A model generated the notes under the pieces. That model saw nothing but the letters and a program-made list of their open reading frames with translations, made no database searches and was not told the origin of the DNA. A stretch of DNA of 64,000 nucleotides from Ridgeia piscesae. Taxonomy: Eukaryota; Annelida; Polychaeta; Sabellida; Siboglinidae. Positions 19,098-33,298 of the stretch are shown here, piece by piece. The stretch's first letter is position 1; each line of letters opens with the position of its first letter. The stretch is taken from assembly GCA_025642075.2 (NCBI GenBank), contig JAODUO010000962.1, forward strand, positions 1 through 64,000, in the 5' to 3' direction. The translations under genes were made by a program, and so were the position numbers.

Positions 19098-21790
19098 GTG
19101 GGTACAGAAGCTGGGCCTGTCACGGATGCAGAGTGTGGGTCTGTCGAAGTGTGTGCGTAGGACCCCCGAGGGTTTCTCATAGCCACGTTTTTGTGTTTAG
19201 CTGCTTTGATAAAGTAGTAACAGGGTGTGACAACTGAAGCGAAGTAACATATTGCAGTGCTGTGTAAAACTAGATTTATGTAAACATCTCGTTAGATGTT
19301 GACATAAGCCATGTGATGTGGGTCCAACATAAGTTACCTAACAATCGAAAGTGAAGCTGTGCAACTTGTTATTCTATATGTTATTTATCACTGTTATTTG
19401 CACCACTGTGACCCAAATATCAAGGTGATCATATTAGCGAGACTTATTTCTAAACTTGACTGTGTGCGTAAATATTTTCTGACTGTCTCAGGGTGCCCCT
19501 TATTGTAAGGTGTCTGTATTAGAGAGGTGACCATGAAATGAAGTTCGGCTGTAACTGATATGTAATGACTATTCCTTTTTTAATTGTTGATATCGTAATG
19601 GTTCGTCATCACCATTATTTCTACGCCAAAAATGTATGTGCATAAAATAAGTTGGTATGTAATGGTAATACATTTTGATTACTATGACTAAATTGGTGTA
19701 GTGACATGGACGTTGTAGTGGATAGTTGTTCATATTGGTTTGCCCCGCTTCCTGGTTACATAATGAATTTTGGCTTAGTTTTTTGTAATTAATTATATTG
19801 CCGTATTTGCCATTAATACGATTTGTTTGTTACAATTAAAATTTATGGAGATTTGTAACTGTTACAACTGTATCCAAACACGTACCTTTACTTAACAAAA
19901 AGAAGAAGTTTGTTCTTTAATATACCACTTGTAAATATTGCACAATGCAGGTTTGAAATAAAACATGGAATATTTAATGTTATTTAAATGAACCCAAATG
20001 CAAATACAGCTGTACTTATAAATACCAGAAACATAATAAATAAATAAAGCTATCAATACAATTTTAATTGTTAAAAAAAATTGAGTTGAGCAAATGACAA
20101 CTTTAAAAGGCATGTAATTACATAGCTTTACTGTAGATGGAAATGCACAAATTGACTGGCAGTTAACTTATATATCTAACCACCGGTCTAGATGACAAAT
20201 CATTGGATGTGTCATAAGTTCTCATGAAATAGAGATAGAAATGAAGGTGTTGACTGTGGGGGAACATTACTGCCAAAGTGCAGTACCTGACACAATATTT
20301 GACACCCGATACCTTCTATTGGTCTTTGTATCAGGCGCTCGATCAAACCAGTGTTATTAGTCAGTCCAAATGTGTGAACTGTTTGTCCGACTTGTGGTTG
20401 CCTATTCGCCCCGTTTTCCTGTTTGTCACCGATAGTCAACCTAAATGTGTGGCATGCTTTTCCAATATAGTAACAATAATAGACTGGTGTGTTAAAAACT
20501 GTGAATATATACTTTGCTGAGATCACTGTGTACAGACTGAGCCATTAGCAGTGGCGTAGCTTTGGAAATGGGCTCAGGTGCGCACAGACTCTTTGCTTCT
20601 ATTGTTAAATATTTATTGAGCGTGAAGTCGTGGAATTTACATCACTTGATTTTCTCAGGAAAAAAAAATAATGTGTAGTCGCATACGCATTGTTTTGTAT
20701 GTGCCTACAAAGTATCAGTACATCTGAAATATAAATTTATAACCTACTAATTGCCATTTTGCAATAAGCGCGACATTTTCTGAATTCATTATGACACCTT
20801 TAGGAATGACTAGAAATTATACAGTAACATAGTCAGTCTTTTAAATAAGTAATAATCAGTAGAAGATAATACATTAATTACATGTACAGTATATAGGAAA
20901 GTCTAGTCAGGTTATTTTATGGAATACAATTAAAATATTCAGGGGGATTAAAAATAATCTCTTTCTAATTTTATTCACCATCTGCGTGGCTACAGGTAAT
21001 GTTGTGATTTGTGAAATACCCCCTGGAGTACAATACGTTCCCGTACGTGGAACTGTAAGGGCACAGACATACTTAGCCAGACTTACTTAGCCAAGAATGT
21101 GTCATGTTTTTCCTGCCAGCATGGGAGGTAGGAAGTGAGAGGTACACAGTGGAAAATACTTAACTCAGCACCCTCAGCAAGCAAACTATCAGCACGCCCA
21201 AGTGCAAGCCATTGATGCGATCGACAGATGTCTTTGGAAATTGCGTAATATTATCACAGGAGTACAAGTTTTTATCTCGGCTGTGTTGATGGAAAGTTGA
21301 CATTTCTTTGGTGGATGTTGATGTTTTGTGGTGGCTCGTTATACATGTTCAGTGCTATTGGTGATTGAAGGAATTGTTTGTATTATCAAAATATTATATA
21401 TAGCACTTGTAATTAAAATATCATAATCATGGGTCTAGGATTTGAGTGGGTGCAGCCACCCATTTAACATGCCAGTTGTTATACATAATACAGGGTGTAT
21501 TTCCTTTATAATGCCTTGATTCCCACCAAACCCAAGGGAAGTTACTACTGCAGGGTGATTAACTTCACCCTTTCCATGACAGCGAAACATAAGGTACACC
21601 CTCATGCACCTCAAGAGTAGATTTGCACCTTTCATATAGATCATGAAGCACAAGTAAGGAGTGCGTTAATTTTTACTGAAGCCCTTTGAGAATAAAAATG
21701 TGTTGTTTAATAAATAATGGTAGTTATAGTCACTGGTAATAAATTGAAAAATAGCAACATATTTTATTTATTGACTTACAATAATATTAT
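19098..21790. other. Intron 1 proximal part, no repeat recognised
   Basis: AT-rich sequence without a recognised gene, RNA or repeat family. It is the part of the intron most likely to hold promoter-proximal enhancers, but no motif cluster stands out by eye. Confidence 0.4.
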
Positions 21791-21795
21791 TATAT

Positions 21796-21821
21796 AGATA
21801 TATATTATATTAATATATATG

Positions 21822-21863
<42 letters not shown>

Positions 21864-21896
21864 TATATAATATATAAATACATATACATATATATA

Positions 21897-21982
<86 letters not shown>

Positions 21983-22005
21983 TTTACATATACATATACA
22001 TATAC

Positions 22006-22041
<36 letters not shown>

Positions 22042-22104
22042 TATATAATATAATATATTAATATATAATTATTATAAATATAATTATATATATACTTATA
22101 TATA

Positions 22105-22146
<42 letters not shown>
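21796..22146. repeat. TA-rich microsatellite complex
   Basis: TA dinucleotides are mixed with ACATAT and ATAATA units and a short TG run at 22106-22114. It is almost pure A/T over about 350 bp. Confidence 0.95.
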
Positions 22147-22148
<2 letters not shown>

Positions 22149-24120
22149 TTACATGCACTGAAGGTGTTACATCATAGGAACAGTTACTAACAATAAAATG
22201 GCTATGGAGGTTTAAAAAACCAGTCCATAGTTTACCCAGTGGGGTGGTGGGGGGGTGCTGATTTGTTTAGACCAGTACATAAAATGCTCGATCCATGACT
22301 TCACCAGCATGTCAATCACTTTGTTTACCCTGCTAAGTACTTACCCTCCTTAGTACCCCTCCCTAGAACCCCACCCTCTCAGTCTTAGTGTGAACCAAGG
22401 AACTGAGAGATTAGGAAACAATGAAGATACACCTTACTCTGGTACTGTGAATACAGCTAAGGTTGTATCATGTTACACAATTGTACAGAGTCAGTGGGCA
22501 CTCAGTGCTGACTGCTGGTGCGTGTTGTATTTAGTGAATTGTGGCCATGTCTTTTGATTAGCACTGAAAAGATTACAGCAAAGGGGCAGGATTTATGTGA
22601 TTTTATCTATGTTTTGTCTAGCTGGAATGTATGGCTGATGCAAAAACTTGGCAGATCAGTCTTTGATAAAAAGTAGAAAGGCAAGTTACTACTACAGGGT
22701 GATCACATGACCCAGTAAAGAATATTATAAATATTAGTAAAGTGCGTGCATGCATGCATGCATGCATGTGTGTGTGTATTTCTATACTGGTTTTATTTGT
22801 CAATATTATAGATGTAATTATTTGTAATATGAAATTATTGTTATTATTATCTAGCACATATAATTAAGCCACACTTGGCAGGGAGATCAGCAGCAGTTTG
22901 TTTGTGCAAAAACTGAAGTTCTGTGTATATATGAAAACAAAAATTGCTAAATGGCGGCCATGGTGGAATGCATCCATAACATACTGTTCCCAAATGTGTT
23001 GGAATGGATTGGGGAACAGGGAGTGATATGTAGAGATAAGGATATAGGGAAGTTGCCATTGGGAAATTGTCAGAAGTATTCACTCTCGTTGATTTGGTCT
23101 GTATAGTTTGTAAATGTCCAGTTGTCATAGCATAGCCTCAGGCATGTTTTGTTGTTACAACAACATAGTGTACTACTTTATGCCCTACAGAATTAATGGG
23201 ATATCTGTGTGTGAACTCTCATTTATCATGAAATGTGTCAGTGCTAAAGGTTACCATCTGCTGATATTTGACAGGTGACTATGGCATTTAAACTTAAAGA
23301 GAACTAAAAGATATTGAGCACTTTTCTGGACGAAGGCCATGCCATGGTTTCCCACTAGGACTATTATTTTGTTTTAAAGATTTTAATAGTTAATAGAGTG
23401 ATCCAGTCAGCACATAGTTGTATATAACCCCATAGATAGATTCATCCAGAGAAACACATTTAAAGGCATATTAATTGTCAAATTGATGATTGTGTATCCC
23501 TGAGTTACATGGCTTTAAAAAAGAAAACAAAGTGGGCAGCTTTTGTTATAATACACCTTTTTTGCACCTTAATCATAGCGATTGGTGTCTCCTGCGCATT
23601 CCAGGATAGGTGCCCACAAGTGTGAACGTCTCCCAGAGGTGTTGTGATAGTAACCATGGCAACTGGTCTAGAATCAAGATATCCCCAGCGAGGCTTGTTG
23701 CCCTGTGTTGATGCCTTGCCTGTGTTCCTTGGGACACCTACATTTGGGACATCTCTGATGTGTGGATAGCATGACTTGACCTCCTGTCCGCAACTGTCTA
23801 GAGTTCACAGTCTTTAGAATGTCCTTAAATATTAATAGACTAATCACAATTGTTTGGGTTGATTCGGGTGTGCATTCACGTTAAGCACGACAGTCGATTC
23901 CCACCGTATGCTGCTAACATTTTAGCTAAAGCAGCTAGTTTTGTTTTCACACTACAATGCGGGTGCTAGCACATTTAGGAAACAGCAGTTGAACGTGTTA
24001 AATGTTGAAAGAACCTTTTTATTATGCATAACATGTGCCATTGCTTTTTGATGTTTATCATAGGCATTCTCTGTTATATTAACCACACATCCACATGTAT
24101 ATATTTATATTGTAGACACA
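22147..24120. other. Unassigned intron sequence
   Basis: No gene or identifiable repeat family was recognised. A short TGCA-type run (GCATGCATGCATGCATGCAT) lies near 22746-22767. Confidence 0.4.
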
Positions 24121-24123
24121 CAT

Positions 24124-24126
<3 letters not shown>

Positions 24127-24169
<43 letters not shown>

Positions 24170-24174
24170 TAAAT

Positions 24175-24214
<40 letters not shown>

Positions 24215-24245
24215 TAAATTATTATATATATATATATATACTAAA

Positions 24246-24285
<40 letters not shown>
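24127..24285. repeat. TA microsatellite with ACTAAATTATT breaks
   Basis: Three TA tracts are separated by the same short spacer ACTAAATTATT (24169, 24213, 24241). This indicates duplication of a composite unit rather than simple slippage. Confidence 0.93.
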
Positions 24286-24290
<5 letters not shown>

Positions 24291-25770
24291 GTAAACATCT
24301 TCTAAAATGTCAACCTCTCAATACTTTGAGTAAATCAGTCAGCGATAGTGGTTAGTAACTCTTCATAAAACGTTCTATGAATATGGTACAATGTAATCAT
24401 TTATAACATTATTATTATAGTTATTTATATTGACTCATAGATCCTCTATTCATTTCAGTCATTTGCGACATTCTGCTCTTGTGGGCTGTGGCGTTAGCGT
24501 CTAAAACTAGTTAGTAGTAACGCATATTAAAAATAAACATTCGCAACAAACTCTCATGGATTATTGGCAATATATACCTGTGGTCTGTATAAAATATATT
24601 AAATGTTATGGATAACGCCAGGTATCCAAATCTATGTTGGGCACTGGATGGCGAAACATTGCCCTGATGGAGTCCCCTTTCCTGCAGGTGATTCAAATTA
24701 ATTCTACCTGCGTAGTCCAGTAGAAAATACATGGTCAGTCCTTTCTGTGTTGTCTGTTGTCATGACAACAGGCAGCCTGCAGCACACATGCTGCCAACAA
24801 ATTGAGCTTCTCACAAAGTTGATTCAGATGCTTACTTACAGGTATTTGTGTTTTAAATAATTTATTATTTAGCAAAATCTGCGGTCTCTGGCTGTGTGTT
24901 AGTGTACATTACAGCTAATTAATTAACATTACTGCTATTTAATTCACAAGAATGAATAAGAAATTAATTTAATGTTGGCTTAATTAATGTTAATACTGTT
25001 AATTACATTTAAATTCAGGATGAGTTTCCATTATTTTGAAAATATATTAATTTGATGTGAGATAGAGGTGTGAATGTGTATGTGTCACGTTTCTGTCACA
25101 TTTGGAATATGTTCTTTTAACTCTTTACTGGGTAGACAGGCTTCTGATTTTACACCCTGCTGTGGGCAGACAATTTTAAGATGGCAGCCAGTTGTGAATT
25201 ACGTTGCATGTTGCTTGCATTAAAATTGGGATAACTCGACAACCGATGCATGAAAATATATGAAATTCATTGCACTGTACATGGAATGATTGTGTGAATA
25301 GTACCAGGTAGGCTGCCTAATATTTAAAATTGTAGTTCGTTTATCAAACTATGTATCTTTTTTTGGTAAACTGGGAAGTCTTGTTTACACAAACAAAATT
25401 ATGCTGAATTGTTTTTGCTAAGATGATAAATGCTGAAGATGTTATTAAATATACTTTTTTCTTCTGTCTTGTCTTGTGTACTTTTGGACTCAAATAATCA
25501 TTTTGCACTTGCATGAACTAATATAGTGGTAATAAATACCAACATTTAAAACATAATCTGTCGGTGTCAACGTGTGTAATAAACGACCTATTTGACAAGA
25601 CAAATGCATGGCAAAACAGTCAGCTCTATAATTTATTTGCATGAAATTTAATTCCTGCACATACAGATGACATTATAATTGTAAAATATTTTAAAACAGA
25701 AACGTAAAAGTAAACCATGTCCCAGTTGGCAAAGTGATCAATATTGTCTTAAATAGATACCAGTAACTTA
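24286..25770. other. Unassigned intron sequence
   Basis: AT-rich DNA with no recognised gene, RNA or repeat. Confidence 0.4.
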
Positions 25771-25773
25771 ATG

Positions 25774-25775
<2 letters not shown>

Positions 25776-25815
<40 letters not shown>

Positions 25816-25896
25816 TATATATTATATATAAAAATAATATATGCAAATATATATGTATATATAATATATACATATAATATATGTATGTATATACAC

Positions 25897-25942
<46 letters not shown>

Positions 25943-25992
25943 GGTTTATATATATATAATATACATATTTGTTATATATATATATATATATA
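25776..25992. repeat. TA-rich microsatellite next to a palindrome
   Basis: TA dinucleotide tracts with ATGTAT and ACCTG interruptions lead directly into the large palindrome at 25993. Confidence 0.9.
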
Positions 25993-26124
25993 TTTATTGT
26001 TGTAGTGGATTCATATGCCTCACAGGAGTCACGGATGGCCCAAAATATTATATATTATATTATATATTTATTATATATAATATAATATAATATAATATAA
26101 TATAATATAATATAATATAATATA

Positions 26125-26162
<38 letters not shown>

Positions 26163-26293
26163 TATATTATATTATATTATATTATATTATATTATATAAT
26201 ATATAATAATAATAAATATATATATATAATATATAATATTTTGGGCCATCCGTGACTCCTGTGATGGGCATATGAATCCACTACAACAATAAA
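25993..26293. repeat. 301-bp palindrome with AT-rich centre
   Basis: The outer arms are about 65 bp of non-repetitive sequence. The left arm begins TTTATTGTTGTAGTGGATTC and the right arm is its complement, with one 3-bp difference near 26015/26268. The centre is itself symmetric: ATAAT units on the left, a short TA run, then ATTAT units on the right. The whole could extrude as a cruciform or be a foldback-type MITE. Confidence 0.92.
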
Positions 26294-27731
26294 AAGTAAA
26301 CTGCAGTGTTCTAGGCATCTTCAATTCTCCAGTAATTCATTCCAGCTGTGTACCACTAACAGTTACTGAGTGTAACTAGTCCATGCCACCTACCAAGTGC
26401 TATACATCCCCAGGTATGTCAAGATTTACTTTAGTCACGGAGATAAAATCCCTGAAATTGGTAAGCCACATGGAGGCCACATTCACTGCTTCCCGACCTC
26501 TAAACTCCTTCCCCGACTACCATAAGTATCAAGAAAGCCATCTCAAATGAATAGACCTGCATTTGGCTTAAATGTCATGTTGGACTTTGTTCGTTATTAA
26601 AGGTATGATTGATAAGAACATAAAATGAGACCACTGGAATCTCTTGTGGTTTTTGTTTTCACAGAAATCTGTCTGTTATGCTTATTGTTATTATATTGTT
26701 TCTGTGGTGAGGCACAGCGGCTGTTAATTAAATGTCTGTCCTATATTACATTTTTCATAATTCCATTTCTAATTCATAAATTTGCGAAAAACAAAACTAT
26801 TTGTGAACTTTTTTTAGCACGATAGCTCATTTGTTTATGCTGTTCTATTTTGAATTTAGTTTTGGTGAAATCATTAGAAATATGTTTGGTTCATTAAGGG
26901 TTATAAAACGATTAAAATGCTTGCAGACTTCATAGTGCATTGCACGTTGGTAGCAATATCATTTACATTACGGCATGACTCCATTCATGTTGTGCAATGC
27001 TTCACTTGTGTGTGTGCTGAAGACTGAGAGCAATGCATTCTGGTTAGTTACTGTGTCTCTATGGAAAACAATGTAATCGGAAACACGAGTACTAATATAC
27101 TAATAATGACCAAAATATTAATGTCAACATATTCATCTGACCGACTGACCTATAAGTATTTGCTTTGTGTAGTGTTTATTGTTACGTAAGCACATCAAGG
27201 GTGTTAAATATCAAGTCATGTATATTATTGGGTTTGGTTTCACAGGTCATACTTACTCCAGGCTTTGAAGGCAAAATACTAATATGATTGACGGGTTACC
27301 CCATTTGCGTTGGGAGATTTAGCTGCCAATCATATTTAGCCCTGGGGGGTTGCAGCCAGGGCCATAGGAGATTACTAAGTAAGGTTTGTGACTAAAGTTT
27401 AGTGTTGTTAATATTTATTTGCTGCCTGTAGGTTGGTTAGTGTATATTAGAGCTCTAGCCTCTCGCCATATTGTTGTAGGAAACAGACTTGAGTGACAGT
27501 GCTGTGACAAGTGAGCCCTTAGCCATAGATGGGCTGACTAGGATATGATAAGATAGACAATAGGAAATATTATCACAATATAGCCACCAGAACTTAGAGT
27601 ATAATCTTAGCCTATCGCACAGAAGATATAGTAAAGTTATATGCAGTTGACATCCCAGGAGACAGTTGTTAAAGAATGCTCAATTTGGCCATATTATCAC
27701 CCATGAACTTTCACTGCATTGCTAAATATCT
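26294..27731. other. Unassigned intron sequence
   Basis: No gene or repeat family was recognised. Confidence 0.4.
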
Positions 27732-28008
27732 GGGGGCAACTTCACTAACGTTGTTAAGAGCTCTTAAATCTGATTTTGCACTTTAAAAAAATCAGTCCTC
27801 ATCCTTAACAGTTATGTTGTATACCTGAAAAATGTCAACACAATGACACACCAGTGACAATGTCCCACTGGTGTGTCATGGAAATAGTGTACTCAGAAAT
27901 ATGGCAGTGGATATTTGCGTTGTGAAAAGAATCGTTTAATTTAACAATTGATTTTCTTTAATGATGAATTTTCCTAAAGAGCTCTTTATCTTTGTGAAAC
28001 AGTCCCCT
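27732..28008. mobile_element. MITE-like dispersed repeat, GAGCTC family, copy 1
   Basis: It is related along most of its length to 40138-40360. The ends are imperfect terminal inverted repeats: GGGGGCAACTTCAC with TTAAGAGCTCTTAA at the left, and AAAGAGCTCTTTATC with TTTGTGAAACAGTCCCC at the right. The centre holds a 14-bp hairpin, ATGACACACCAGTG and its complement (27843-27856 and 27866-27879). No coding capacity. The transposon superfamily is not assignable because no convincing target duplication was found. Confidence 0.72.
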
Positions 28009-29639
28009 GTAGTTTTGTGTAGATTTAGTTTGTTGCAAGTAGTGAACTTTAACCATGTATAACAATGAAATATTAATTATATAATTCACTCATACATCAT
28101 ACCCTGTAATAAATTGTGTACGAAACAAAAAACCTCTTTTTTAGACATTCATCTGTTTATTATTCCAGAAACTCAAAATTCTGAAAAACTATTACTTTAA
28201 CCTACTGCTTAAACAGCCTCAAGAAAATCAATTTGCTTTGTTTTACATCGGCAGTAATAGCCCTGTCATGCACGTGCCTATGAGAATGTCACTTGTATCT
28301 TTCCGATTAAGAACACTATCAGTCCCAGATTATAAACCCTGCAGTGTTTTAATTAATCACTACTTATAGGAGATCCATTCTTTGGTCTATTAATCATTCC
28401 GTACGAATTGAACTGTTGATATTTAAAACACAATCCTTTGTGCTGCCTAGAAGCAGAGAGAGCTAATGTGCGCAGATAACATCAAGCCTCCGGTCTGATT
28501 ATATCAGCCGCAGCAAGAGTGCCGCCATGCATAAAATAGCAAAATAGAGAGAATGCACATGATCATGTCTGCCTGTTATTTACAGAATGTTTACCTCGAG
28601 GTGTTTAGCAAGGCTCGTGTTAACATACACCTGCTTGTGGCTATGTTGGCTGAGATTATTTGATGTTGGAAACAAAATGTGTTTTCAAGGAAAACGCTAC
28701 ACTGAGTGCGGTGTTAACGACATCGGTACGGGTGTCAGGCGATTGAGCTGGGAACTCACTGTGTGAATTGTGGTTTCCATTGTCGTTTATTTTGCCACGT
28801 TATAGGTGTATGTCGGATTCACATTGGACACAATTGTTTCTCAGTTGAGGGTATTTCACCAGCGTTGTACAAACCGTGGGGTAAATTACTATGTATTCAA
28901 GGGCACCAAGTGCTTAAGCTAAGGTCATGTCCACCCCCACTAAGAACCCCATTCAGACATTTTGTATGGATGGGGGTTAATTCTGACTGTTTTCTTTTCT
29001 AGTGGTGTTATAATTATATGGGTGGTTTATCTCCGGTGGGGTTATGTCTTGGATTTGTCAATCCCACAGCTCCCATTTAATTTCAATTCATCCTGACTAC
29101 AGCCAAGCTAATAAGACACGCATGAGCAGAATAAATATTTTCTTCATAAATTTTAAATACAATCTGCGTCAATATGGCAGAAAAGGCGATCTGGTTATCG
29201 AGTAGGTGACTGCATAAGAGGTCTACTTTCCGAACTTGACTTTTAAACAGGACAACATGGGTGACTTGGGTTAAGAGTCACGTGTAATGATGTATACACA
29301 GTGAATGCATCATTAATATGAATTAATTCCCTGGCGTATGAAATATTGGTAATGTAGTGAGGTATTTATAGCAGAACTTGGTTCATTAACATTCACCTAA
29401 TAAATCGGATGTGAAATTGCAACTAAAATGGGATGTATGTTTTGCGTGTTGTGGAGCAATGTTTACGGGCATGTGTAAATGTCAAGCAGAGGATGGGAAC
29501 ACGTGTGTCAACTAACATTGGTTTTATGAAATATCACTGGGCATAAATATGGGCAGTGGCTGGTGTTGGTTTTAATGTTAATGTTAATTTTAACTTTTGC
29601 ACAATAGTGAGCTTCATTGGCACAGGAAGGATCATGGAT
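28009..29639. other. Unassigned intron sequence
   Basis: No gene or identified repeat. Open frames here (for example 28763-29002) have no family resemblance that I recognise. Confidence 0.4.
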
Positions 29640-29940
29640 CGTAGAGAGAGAGGGGGGGAGAGCGAGGCGGGAGAGACAGAGAGAGACAGAGAGAGACAGA
29701 GAGAGAGAGAGAGGGAGAGGGGGAGAGGGAGAGAGAGAGGGGGGAAGATGGAGATAAATAGATAGAGAGAAGGATAAGAGTGAGGGAGAGGGAGAGATTG
29801 AGAATGGAAGAGGGAGGAAGTGAATGAAAGTGGGAGACAAGGAGAGACAGAAGATGGCTGAAAGGAAAAGAAGGAGGTAGGCCAGAGGGAGAGGGAGCTG
29901 AGAAAGGGAGATAGGAACTTATGGTTGAGAGGCAGATGTA
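29640..29940. repeat. Purine-rich GA microsatellite
   Basis: GAGAGACA, GGGAGAG and GA units make an almost all-purine + strand. The long Ser/Pro/Leu open frames on the minus strand are artefacts of this composition. Confidence 0.9.
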
Positions 29941-31545
29941 GTGAGGGTACAATTCATGTGACTAGAGATGAAAGATAAAGAACAGCACACTTATAGAATA
30001 TTAATGAAGACCTTGATCCTGAGTAAAGAAAAATGATTGGAGAAAGAGAAGTCAGGTGAGAGGGAAAAAGACAAGATGATTGATTGGGAAGGACATTGAA
30101 AAAAGAAGGAAGAAGGAAATAGTGACAGAAGGGAATAACGAGGAGACAAGAAAGAGGAGAGGGAACAATAAGACAAGTAGACAAGACGACCATCACCATC
30201 TGTCAGCACTGACAGGATGAAGACAGACATCTCAACGTGGCCGTGTACACAAGACTTGTAAAGAACACATTCCTTTTCAGCCGGGCAAACCACAAAAATC
30301 CAGGGAAGATATACTCTTACATTCCTCCAGGCCAACCACGCATTCCCCATGTTCCCCGTAGTTTCCCTTCCCTCCCAGCTGGGATGACATCATGAGTTCT
30401 TTCTCCTACCTGTTACCCAATGAAACAAGTCGGCTGGGTCGGTTGTTTACTACTACTATTTTAGTTTCTTTGTATTTATGTGATTCTTTTTGTATTTCAG
30501 CAAAGTGCTAATTATATAAAACAACCTATTTTGTATTTTACACAAGCAAATGTGGTTTGTTATTACTAATAATAAATAAATAAGTGTTTTCGTAAGACAA
30601 AGATCTACACAATACTTTTAATAATTGTATTTTAGCAATAGCTTTGAAATTGATTTTAAACTGCTTTCTAGAATGAATGTCAAAGATGTTAGGTGCAGGT
30701 GTAATCCACTAAATAGTTATGTAGAAAAAGTAATATCTTTCATGTATGTTGCTGTACAATTGACTTTTATGGAGAGAAAAAAAATATAATTAAATATTTG
30801 ACTTAAATGTTGGTTGTCATTTAAACCGCACAACAAAGTTTTGACTGGAAAACCAGACAAGCAGTCCTTTGTCATTTCCCATAAAATGACAGCTAGACGT
30901 TTGTGACACCTTGGGGAATGTAAACTATGTTTATGTCGTGACTGTCATGTCATTATCGCAACAGTCTGAAAGTGACAGTCATCTCATGGCCAGTGTACTC
31001 TGTCATGACGCGTCACCAATGTCAATGTGTCAACATCCTGTTGGTCAGGGATGTGTCCAGCAAGTGGTGTCAAGTTGGTCACACGTGAGACAATGTAGAA
31101 AGTTCAGGTTTGTAGACGAGTCATTGTTTCCGATAGTGTCATAACATTACTGTGACTCACAGATTTATATCTGCCGTCTTTGTTTTCTCACCTGTAAAGT
31201 ACACAGCCTTGAAGGAGGTGTGCATCCTTTTATGCATACCTTAGATTGATGTTCACAAGAAATCTGTATAAATTAAATTTAATGACAAACAAAAATGTCT
31301 CCTTTCAAACAAAGAATTTGTTATGCTTGAAATAACCTTGGCTGCAGTTTAAAATGGCTCTCTTTCTGAAGTCATAAAAAGCCCCGCCTGATTCTATTCC
31401 ATGAACATATATAATTAGCAAGTAACTAAGAAGTAACACATAACCTGATAAAATAAATAAAACCACAGATTATCTGGATATAGACTTAATATTCTTTATG
31501 AACAAACAGGATACTTTGTATATACTTATAATTTTAATGCATACA
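29941..31545. other. Unassigned intron sequence
   Basis: Purine richness fades out by about 30170. No gene or repeat family was recognised beyond that. Confidence 0.4.
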
Positions 31546-31549
31546 ATTA

Positions 31550-31608
31550 AATATATATATATATATATATATAATTATTATATATATATATATATATATA
31601 TAATTATT

Positions 31609-31672
<64 letters not shown>
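31550..31672. repeat. TA microsatellite
   Basis: TA dinucleotides with a few ATTATT breaks. The Ile/Tyr open frames over it are not genes. Confidence 0.95.
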
Positions 31673-31673
<1 letters not shown>

Positions 31674-32360
31674 ATATACACATATTTGAATACTAGCATT
31701 TAGATGGAAGCAGCATAATATGTGTATAAATGTTTTTTTTAAACACTTATAGATAACAAAAAGTTGGACTCTTGATAAGGCAGAGCTGAGCTTTCCTTGT
31801 ATGTTTGCCCTTATTTGCAGCCATGTTAAATCTTGTGTAATCATGTTAAACACGAAAATTCTCGCTGTGGATCAAACTTTGTGGTTGATGACTAAGAGTT
31901 GGTATTGCTGGACCTCTTTTAGTTTTCCCGTCAAGGAGAGACACGCCCAGGTCATGACCTACCACACCCTACACCTGGCCAGAGTCCCTGAGACTCTGGA
32001 GAGCTTTCATCAGCTTACAGGGAATCAGAATCACTTGGAGAGAAACGTAATATATGATACAGCTTCCCCATAATGCACTGCCAGTTGTTGGCGTTCCTCC
32101 ATCAGCCATGCCGGCGGTACCAACAACCTGCTAGCCGTAAGCACAGGAAATGTCTCCGTGTTGATTCATCCTATTAGTTTTGATAGATGTGTGAATGTTG
32201 CGGTCTGCACCCACTGGTTTTCTCACCTTTGGTTTCTGTTATCATTAGTGAGTTTGGGGAACACTGATAAGAGGGAATTTCAATGTTTTATCAGTTTATT
32301 TTGTTTTGTGCCTTGGTTTAGATGGTTCATGTATATCTAACAAGATCAGTGTTTATTCTA
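31673..32360. other. Unassigned intron sequence
   Basis: No gene, RNA or repeat was recognised. The 90-codon frame at 31801-32073 has no recognisable domain. Confidence 0.4.
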
Positions 32361-32468
32361 TATATTCAGGAATTTATTTTATATAGTAGAGAATTAATTT
32401 TATATAGTCAGGAATAAATTTTATATAGTCAGGAATTAATTTTAGATAGTCAGGAATTAATTTTATAG
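32361..32468. repeat. 21-bp tandem repeat, about five copies
   Basis: The unit is CAGGAATTAATTTTATATAGT with minor variation. Confidence 0.85.
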
Positions 32469-33037
32469 GCAGTTGGGTCCCGTTTGTCAGGACAAGTTTT
32501 TGGTTGGATAAACAAAACGTTAATGAGACACCTTCTACATGGTATTGAGATGGATTCCAACAGAATGTGCAGATCTCAAAACAGCCAGCTTTTTAAAGAT
32601 CAGATAAATGAGTCAGGAATTATGTGTAGAATATAAAATATAAAATATAGTAGCGTTAGCCATATGGATGTGTTGGGTGTAAGTTAAATATTTGTTCAAC
32701 AAACCCTGTGGTGACTTATCAACAAATTCAGTGCCTGGATGGTCCAGCTCGCCTTGTGACTTGGAAGGGAGGGAGTTCTCGTCTCTTTTCTGATAACTCC
32801 AGGGTGCACGTAAGTCTAATTAGGAGCTCGCTACAGAAACGTTAAAAAAACTGATGTACAACAAAGTTTTTCCAGACTTGCTGCCACACCCTGGCACAGA
32901 TAAGCACAATACATCAACAGTTGTGTTGTTGTTCCTCTCTGTGGCTGTGCAGTAGTTGGAGGTCAGCCTCGTTTTGATGCTTGTTCTTCCCTGCTGTACA
33001 CAGGCGAGGGTTTGAACCACATTTGCCGTTCTTCCCA

Positions 33038-33298
33038 TCAGGACTTTATACAGGACCCAATTGTTGCCAGTCACACATGGTTTGGTAAGCCAGTCTACTC
33101 ACTTTCAAATGTGTCTGACGATCTGATATGGACTACAAACACACACATGACATCATTTACTCCCACTTGTAAGGCATAACTGACAATATCTTATGGGTTT
33201 TGGAACAACTTTTTTGCTCCTTAAATTTTTACCCGTCCACCTATATTTCTCCCAGTCCACAACAGTTTTTACCCATCCAAATGTTGGGTGGACGGGTC
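33038..33298 (+). repeat. Dispersed repeat of unknown class, copy A
   Basis: It matches the complement of 40758-41030. Shared blocks are TGCCAGTCACACATG, GTAAGGCATAACTGACAATA, GCTCCTTAAATTTTTACCC and GTCCACCTATATTTCT. This copy also contains an inverted ACCCGTCCACC/GGTGGACGGGT pair (33231-33241 and 33286-33297). It could be a non-autonomous transposon or part of a larger repeat. Confidence 0.75.

Noticed and set aside
24074..24298. Ile/Tyr repeat open frames over TA tracts (also at 25881, 31498 and 43204)
   Set aside because: Translation of TA microsatellites.
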